Below, piece after piece: positions 59,705-63,881 of a DNA stretch of 63,881 nt (its first letter is position 1; every line of letters starts with the position of its first letter). Both the position numbers and the translations under genes were made by a program. The stretch covers positions 1-63,881 of the forward strand of contig NZ_RQXT01000043.1 of NCBI RefSeq assembly GCF_003863365.1, written 5' to 3'. The stretch comes from Mesorhizobium tamadayense. Lineage in GTDB: Bacteria; Pseudomonadota; Alphaproteobacteria; Rhizobiales; Rhizobiaceae. The notes under the pieces are model-generated. The model was given only the letters and a program-made list of their open reading frames with translations, searched no databases and was not told the DNA's origin.

Positions 59705-60355
59705 CTATTCCCGGATGAAGGTGAAGCGCTGCTCAAGCCGCCGGCTGGCGTATGAAAGCGCGTAGTTGACGGCAAAGTAGAGAAGGGCGCCGAGGATATA
59801 GAGCGGCATCGCCTCATAGGTGCGGCCGATGACCTGGTTGATGGCCTGCATCAGATCGGTGATGCCGAGCAGCGAGACCAGCGCGCTGCCCTTCACCGCG
59901 TCGGTGACGCCGTTGATCCAGGGCGGCAGGAAACGGCGGAAGGCCTGCGGGAAGATGACGTAGGCAAGCCGCTGGCGGAAGGTCAGGCCGATCGCCATCG
60001 CCGCTTCCGACTGGCCCTTGGGAATAGAGGCGACCGCGCCGCGCAGATATTCGACGACCTGCGCGGTCTTGAACAGGGTCAGCGCCAGCACCGCGGCCCA
60101 GAAGGACTGAAGATGCACGCCGACGGCAGGGAGGCCGTAATAGACGAAGAAGATCAGCACCAGGATCGGGATGCCGCGGATGGTGTCGCTGAAGATGCGC
60201 ACCGCCCAGCGCAGCGGCGCCGGGCCGTAGACGAGGCCGACGCCGAGGATAACGCCGGCGATCAGCGAAAGCACCACGACCAGCAACGACACCCAGAGCG
60301 TCAGCGCGAAGCCTTCGGCGAGGAACGGCAGGGCATAGGCGATCTGGCCAAGCAT
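59705..60355 (-). CDS. Amino-acid-type ABC transporter permease (second)
   Basis: Predicted 216-residue permease of the HisM type. The FALTLWVSLLVVVLSLIAGV helix is followed by RGIPILVLIFFVYYGLPAVG and the docking loop AMAIGLTFRQRLAYVIFPQA. Its ATG overlaps the stop of the first permease by one base (TGATG), and it ends 4 bp before the ATPase gene begins. Confidence 0.9.
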   Translation of the reverse strand: MLGQIAYALPFLAEGFALTLWVSLLVVVLSLIAGVILGVGLVYGPAPLRWAVRIFSDTIRGIPILVLIFFVYYGLPAVGVHLQSFWAAVLALTLFKTAQVVEYLRGAVASIPKGQSEAAMAIGLTFRQRLAYVIFPQAFRRFLPPWINGVTDAVKGSALVSLLGITDLMQAINQVIGRTYEAMPLYILGALLYFAVNYALSYASRRLEQRFTFIRE

Positions 60356-61020
60356 CAGCGCGCCGTCCTGTACCAGCGCTCGACAAGCCGCAGCGCGAAG
60401 AGAAGGGCGTAACCCGTCACCAGATACATCGCCGTCACCACCAGATAGACCTCGACGATGCGGAATGTGTTGAAGTTGATCCACTGCGCGCCATAGGTCA
60501 GCTCCGGCACCGAGATGACGGAAGCGACGGACGTGTCCTTGAACAGCGAGATGAAGGTGTTGGAGAGCGCGGGCAGGGTGATGCGCATCATCGTCGGCAG
60601 GCGCACATGGATCAGCCGCTGCCAGGGCGTCAGGCCGATCGCCTTGCCGGCGTCGATCTGGCCGCGCGGCACGGCCTCCAGACCGGAGCGGAACACCTCG
60701 ACCAGGTAGGCGCCGCTATAGAGCGCAAGCGTGGCAACGAAGGAAGTCTGCGCGCTGTAGGCGACGTCGATGACGGTCGGCAGGCCGTAGAAGACCAGAT
60801 AGACCAGCAGGATCAGCGGCACGTTGCGGATGAATTCGACATAGGCCGCGATGACGCCACGCACGACGCGCCCTGCCGACACGTACCAGACGGCCAGCAC
60901 CAGCCCGATGACGATGCCGATGGCGATCGAGATCACGGCAAGCTCCAAGCTGAGCAGCAGGCCGCCCCACAGCTTGTCGAAATGCCGCCAGATCAGGTTG
61001 AAATTGAGCGTGTAGCCCAT
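60355..61020 (-). CDS. Amino-acid-type ABC transporter permease (first)
   Basis: Predicted 221-residue permease. The N-terminal TLNFNLIWRHFDKLWGGLLL is followed by LELAVISIAIGIVIGLVLAV, RNVPLILLVYLVFYGLPTVI and the docking loop AIGLTPWQRLIHVRLPTMMR. With the second permease it forms the usual heterodimer of family-3 amino-acid importers. Confidence 0.9.
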   Translation of the reverse strand: MGYTLNFNLIWRHFDKLWGGLLLSLELAVISIAIGIVIGLVLAVWYVSAGRVVRGVIAAYVEFIRNVPLILLVYLVFYGLPTVIDVAYSAQTSFVATLALYSGAYLVEVFRSGLEAVPRGQIDAGKAIGLTPWQRLIHVRLPTMMRITLPALSNTFISLFKDTSVASVISVPELTYGAQWINFNTFRIVEVYLVVTAMYLVTGYALLFALRLVERWYRTAR

Positions 61021-61145
61021 GCGTCCGTCTCAATGGCCAGCGATGACGGATCGAGCATCCGCCACTCGCCAGGCCTGTGTCGAGGAGAAACGGGCGGAAG
61101 GATGGTTTGCTTGGTCCTCCCGCCGGCTTTGTCAGAGTGGCCCGG

Positions 61146-62018
61146 TCAGATGACCGGGAAGCCCGGATGGCGCGGCGGCGGCTCTTGGCCGAAATATTCC
61201 TTGAAAGCGGCATCGTAGAGCGCCGTCTCATGGCCGAACATGGCGATGGTGAAAGTCTGATTGACGAAGGTCAGCCAGTCGAGGTCGCCTTGCCTCAATG
61301 CCGCGCCGTAGAGCATCGAATACCAGCTCTTGCCGGCGTCGAAATACTTGTCCGGATTGCGCGAGGCGAGCCAGCGCACGGTGGAGAGGTCGACCGCGGC
61401 GGCGTCGACCCGCTTCGATTCCAGCGCCTGCAAGACGTTCGCCTGGGTGTCGATCTGCATCACCTGCGCCTGCGGCAAGGCGTAATGCACGGAGGTTTCG
61501 GCATCGACGTTCTGCAGGATCGAAATGCGCGTCGCCGAACCGCCGGCAAGCAGCTTGTCGAAGGTCTTGTTCTCGGAAGAGGGCAGCGTCAGCAGCGCGA
61601 CGCCTTCGACATAGTAGGGCCTGGAGAAGTTGATGAGCTGCGAGCGCTGCGCGCTCATGGTCATGAACTGAATGGTGATGTCGACCTTGTTGGTGGTGAC
61701 GTTCGGGATGCGCTGCGCCGGATCCTGCATGACGAACTCGACCTTGGTCGGATCATCGAAAAGGCCCTTGGCGAGGATGCGGCCCATGGTGATGTCCATG
61801 CCGACCAGCTCGCCGGCATCGTTCTCGAAATGCCACGGCGCATTGGTGCTGCCGGTGCCGACGATCAGCTTGCCGCGATCGAGCGCGGTGCGCAGCACAC
61901 TGTCAGACGCGGCTTGCGCGGCGGCCTTCTCGGCGCTGATAGCGGTCAGCGCGCCGGCGGTTGCCAGTCCCGCCATTCCCAATTTCAGAAAATCACGTCT
62001 TCCGGATGTGTCGTTCAC
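61146..62018 (-). CDS. Family-3 ABC transporter substrate-binding protein, Tat signal
   Basis: Predicted 290-residue exported binding protein. The N-terminus SGRRDFLKLGMAGLATAGAL is a twin-arginine signal, so the protein is probably exported folded. The binding domain includes LDRGKLIVGTGSTNAPWHFE, GELVGMDITMGRILAKGLFD and RIPNVTTNKVDITIQFMTMS. A GTG start at 62018 with AAGGAGG upstream was chosen over an ATG at 62141, whose extension would cover the whole divergent promoter. The ligand is unknown. Confidence 0.87.
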   Translation of the reverse strand: MNDTSGRRDFLKLGMAGLATAGALTAISAEKAAAQAASDSVLRTALDRGKLIVGTGSTNAPWHFENDAGELVGMDITMGRILAKGLFDDPTKVEFVMQDPAQRIPNVTTNKVDITIQFMTMSAQRSQLINFSRPYYVEGVALLTLPSSENKTFDKLLAGGSATRISILQNVDAETSVHYALPQAQVMQIDTQANVLQALESKRVDAAAVDLSTVRWLASRNPDKYFDAGKSWYSMLYGAALRQGDLDWLTFVNQTFTIAMFGHETALYDAAFKEYFGQEPPPRHPGFPVI

Positions 62019-62075
62019 GGCGACCTCCTTTTGTGTTGTGTTCCCCTGTGAATACACGCGTCGGTAATCGATAAT

Positions 62076-62117
62076 GTCTCTTACAAGAGACGCATGTATC
62101 CTGTACAAGACAGATAC
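62076..62117. promoter_or_regulatory. Two inverted repeats in the divergent IclR/ABC promoter
   Basis: GTCTCTTACAAGAGAC (62076-62091) is a perfect palindrome with a 2-bp centre. GTATCCTGTACAAGACAGAT with a final AC (62096-62117) is a second, imperfect one. Both contain TACAAGA. They lie between the divergent IclR gene and the ABC binding-protein gene, as expected for IclR operators. Confidence 0.6.
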
Positions 62118-62135
62118 TAACACCGGGAATCGACA

Positions 62136-62933
62136 ATGCAAGATGGCAAAGCGCTATCCGAATGGCAGGCGGCAAGTCCGGAGGAGAGGCCCGGGAGCTC
62201 ACGCGAAAAGGGCCTCAACCGGGTGCTGCACATTCTGGAGTTCCTGCACGCCACACAGCGCGCGATCGGCATTGGCGAGCTGGCCAAGGGGCTGAACGCC
62301 CCGCGCTCGACGACCTACACGCTGGTGCGCGAGCTGGTCGATGCCGGGCTCCTGGAGATGGCCGGCGACGGCAACCGCGTCTATTTCGGCAAGAAGCTCT
62401 ATCTCTATGGAATGGCCTATATGCGCGGCAACGACCTGTTGCGGCGCGGACGGCAGGAAGTCGACACGCTGTCGCGCGAGACGGGCGAGACTTCCGAGCT
62501 CTGCATGCTGCAGAGCGGCCGCTACACGATCGTCCATTCGAGCCCCGGCATGAGGCCGTTCCGCATCAGTTCGGCCACCGGCCTGCAGATACCGCTGCCC
62601 TGGACCGCCTCCGGCCGGCTGCTGCTTGCCGGCCTCCAACGCAGCCGGATCGAGGCAATAATCTCGGAGGATGACCTCGTGCTGCCGGACGGCCGCAAGA
62701 TCGAGCTCGAAGACTTCATCGAAGACATCGCAAAAGCCCGCGTCAGCGGCTATTGCGTGACCTCGGGCCTTGTCGACGCCTACACCAAATGCCTGGCGGC
62801 ACCGGTCTTTTCAGCGCCCGGCAAGGTCGAGGCGACGATGTGCCTGGTGGTCCCGATCGACACGTCGGAGGAGCGCACAGGCGAGCTGGTTGCGCTGCTG
62901 CGCGAGCGCGCGGCGCGGCTTTCGATCTCGTGA
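62136..62933 (+). CDS. IclR-family transcription regulator
   Basis: Predicted 265-residue regulator. The N-terminal winged HTH is NRVLHILEFLHATQRAIGIG followed by ELAKGLNAPRSTTYTLVREL; the C-terminal GAF-like effector domain includes GRYTIVHSSPGMRPFRISSA, ASGRLLLAGL and GKVEATMCLVVPIDTS. It is divergent from the ABC/RidA/SelA-like operon across 117 bp with two palindromes, so it most likely controls that operon in response to the imported compound or a metabolite of it. Confidence 0.92.
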   Translation: MQDGKALSEWQAASPEERPGSSREKGLNRVLHILEFLHATQRAIGIGELAKGLNAPRSTTYTLVRELVDAGLLEMAGDGNRVYFGKKLYLYGMAYMRGNDLLRRGRQEVDTLSRETGETSELCMLQSGRYTIVHSSPGMRPFRISSATGLQIPLPWTASGRLLLAGLQRSRIEAIISEDDLVLPDGRKIELEDFIEDIAKARVSGYCVTSGLVDAYTKCLAAPVFSAPGKVEATMCLVVPIDTSEERTGELVALLRERAARLSIS

Positions 62934-62962
62934 TCGGGCTTAAGCGGGAAGGAAGTTTCCGC

Positions 62963-63166
62963 TCAGGCGATGATGTCGGGGATGATGCGGTCTTCCAGCG
63001 CCATCAGCCGGTCCTTCAGCAGGAGCTTCTTCTTCTTCATGCGCTGGATCTGGAGCGGGTCGCAACCCATGGCGATCATCGCATTGATGGCGGCGTCGAA
63101 ATCGGCGTGTTCCTGTTTGAGCCGGGAATATTCTAGGCGTATCTCAGCCTGTTCCTGTTCGGACAT
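62963..63166 (-). CDS. YdcH family (DUF465) small protein
   Basis: Predicted 67-residue, highly charged helical protein (EIRLEYSRLKQEHADFDAAI, then NAMIAMGCDPLQIQRMKKKK and LLLKDRLMALEDRIIPDIIA). The segment DPLQIQRMKKKKLLLKD is the DUF465 hallmark. It probably forms an alpha-helical hairpin or coiled coil. Function unknown. It is divergent from a second YdcH gene. Confidence 0.88.
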   Translation of the reverse strand: MSEQEQAEIRLEYSRLKQEHADFDAAINAMIAMGCDPLQIQRMKKKKLLLKDRLMALEDRIIPDIIA

Positions 63167-63401
63167 TATCTACCGTCTGCGTATGCGTCGCCCAAGATGG
63201 GCCTGTCTGGGCGGGGCCGGTGGGTTTGTGACCGGCGCGCAGCCAATATCACATTTCACATTGTCGTGGAATGCTACCACGCGGCATTCGACATCGGGAT
63301 TGGTTGGTGGCAAACTGTCATGGTGCCGTCACAGTAGCGACCTGCGGTGGACGTGCGTGCGACGGCTGCAATCGAGGAAACCATGAAAGGGAGAACCAAT
63401 C

Positions 63402-63581
63402 ATGTCTCTTGCGTCCCATCTTGATGAGCTGCAGCGGAAGCATGGCGACATCGAGCGCGAAATTACCGATGCGATGGCGCATCCCTCGGTAGACGACCTC
63501 GAGATCGCCAATCTCAAGCGGCGCAAGTTGGCAATCAAGGACGAGATTGAAAAGCTCAAGGCGAAACCGACGACACACTGA
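63402..63581 (+). CDS. YdcH family (DUF465) small protein, second copy
   Basis: A 59-residue protein (MSLASHLDELQRKHGDIERE, then ITDAMAHPSVDDLEIANLKR, RKLAIKDEIEKLKAKPTTH). The DDLEIANLKRRKLAIKDEI part matches the same hallmark as the divergent neighbour. AAAGGGAGAA lies about 8 bp before the ATG. It is probably a helical hairpin; function unknown. Confidence 0.88.
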   Translation: MSLASHLDELQRKHGDIEREITDAMAHPSVDDLEIANLKRRKLAIKDEIEKLKAKPTTH

Positions 63582-63627
63582 AGCTCCTCTAGACAACAAG
63601 CGCGCCATTTGCGGCGCAATCATCCTC

Positions 63628-63652
63628 CCGGTGGCTGCTACCATGCCACCGG
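63628..63652 (+). terminator. Possible terminator after the second YdcH gene
   Basis: An 8-bp perfect stem CCGGTGGC with GCCACCGG and a 9-nt loop, about 45 bp after the stop. There is no T-run, so it may not be rho-independent. Confidence 0.4.
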
Positions 63653-63746
63653 TGCATAGCGTTTACCCCGGATTTAGGTCGATCTTGGCAGCGGCGGCGT
63701 AATTGGCGTCTTCGAAGCCGGAGCAGGGACTTATGGTCCCAGTAGC

Positions 63747-63850
63747 TAAAGCAGCTCGCGTGAGAAAGGATTCACACGACCTGCTTTAGGTCTTTGATTT
63801 TAAGCATGTCTTTGTCCCGAAACCGCAGCACACTTTCGGGCGACATGCCT
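63747..63850. repeat. Dispersed two-hairpin repeat, copy at the window end
   Basis: A near-identical copy of 37419-37521: stem AGCTCGCGTGAG...CACACGACC, linker CTTTAGGTCTTTGATTTTAA, and second hairpin GCATGTCTTTGTCCCGAAAC...CTTTCGGGCGACATGC. Confidence 0.88.
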
Positions 63851-63881
63851 AGCCGGGCAGCCGATTTGCCCGGTCGCCCGC

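Noticed and set aside
1..63881. tRNA, rRNA or CRISPR features
   Set aside because: I looked through the gene-free stretches for cloverleaf arms ending in CCA, rRNA-like segments and regularly spaced repeats with unique spacers, and found none. The only perfect tandem array (52107-52226) has no spacers.

Overview
The window reads as a chromosomal segment of a Mesorhizobium-like member of the Rhizobiales (Alphaproteobacteria). The base composition is high GC. Genes typical of that group are present: Omp25/31-type porin-like proteins, phbAB with phaR, rpoH2, fdxA-carD, an SUV3-type helicase, zinc-free L36 and two YdcH proteins. Intergenic spaces carry dispersed palindromic repeats that I recognise as common in Mesorhizobium. 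The genus is an inference; no rRNA or tRNA gene is present to confirm it.

Layout. 1-2100: two tandem outer-membrane beta-barrel genes, each behind an exact CtrA box. 2284-7765: serine synthesis (serC-serA), a DMT transporter broken by one amber codon, and purA. 7834-12645: a proline-rich membrane protein of unknown role, an orphan CcdA-type antitoxin, an ABC-F ATPase and a thiamin diphosphokinase. 12743-16558: a TPP riboswitch followed by the thiamin importer thiB-thiP-thiQ, with a 159-bp palindromic element inside the operon. 16706-21797: an M48 lipoprotein protease, a caspase-domain/Sel1 protein and rpoH2 with a GGAAC-N17-CGTT (EcfG) promoter. 22006-24347: a polar amino-acid ABC importer. 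24528-29851: carD, fdxA, an S4 RNA-binding protein and a large RNA helicase, followed by a non-coding region very rich in GANTC sites.

30579-37418 can be read as an acetyl-CoA node: phbB, phbA, the regulator phaR, a divergent pair of citrate-synthase homologues (one fused to a helix-turn-helix) and a patatin-like hydrolase. 37644-44113: an aldehyde dehydrogenase, a two-gene RND efflux system and a DUF3309 micro-protein. 44179-47950: a frameshifted NAD(P)-binding protein, its divergent LysR regulator, an MFS transporter and a DUF1244 protein. 47981-55444: an N-formylglutamate amidohydrolase-like protein, a DUF1036 protein overlapping pyruvate kinase, an alpha/beta hydrolase, a TPR protein, zinc-free L36, an LprI-like protein and purEK. 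55523-57138: a decayed SDR/LysR pair. 57152-62933: an IclR-controlled catabolic operon with an amino-acid-type ABC importer, a RidA protein and a SelA-like PLP enzyme. The window ends with two divergent YdcH genes and a dispersed repeat.

The most interesting points are the HTH-citrate synthase with helically spaced repeats in its divergent promoter, the phased GANTC cluster at 30023-30332, the CtrA boxes ahead of both porin-like genes, the uncharacterised SelA-like/RidA/ABC/IclR module, and a palindromic element translated in frame inside the helicase gene. Four loci carry inactivating lesions. All assignments come from reading the sequence; no database search was run.
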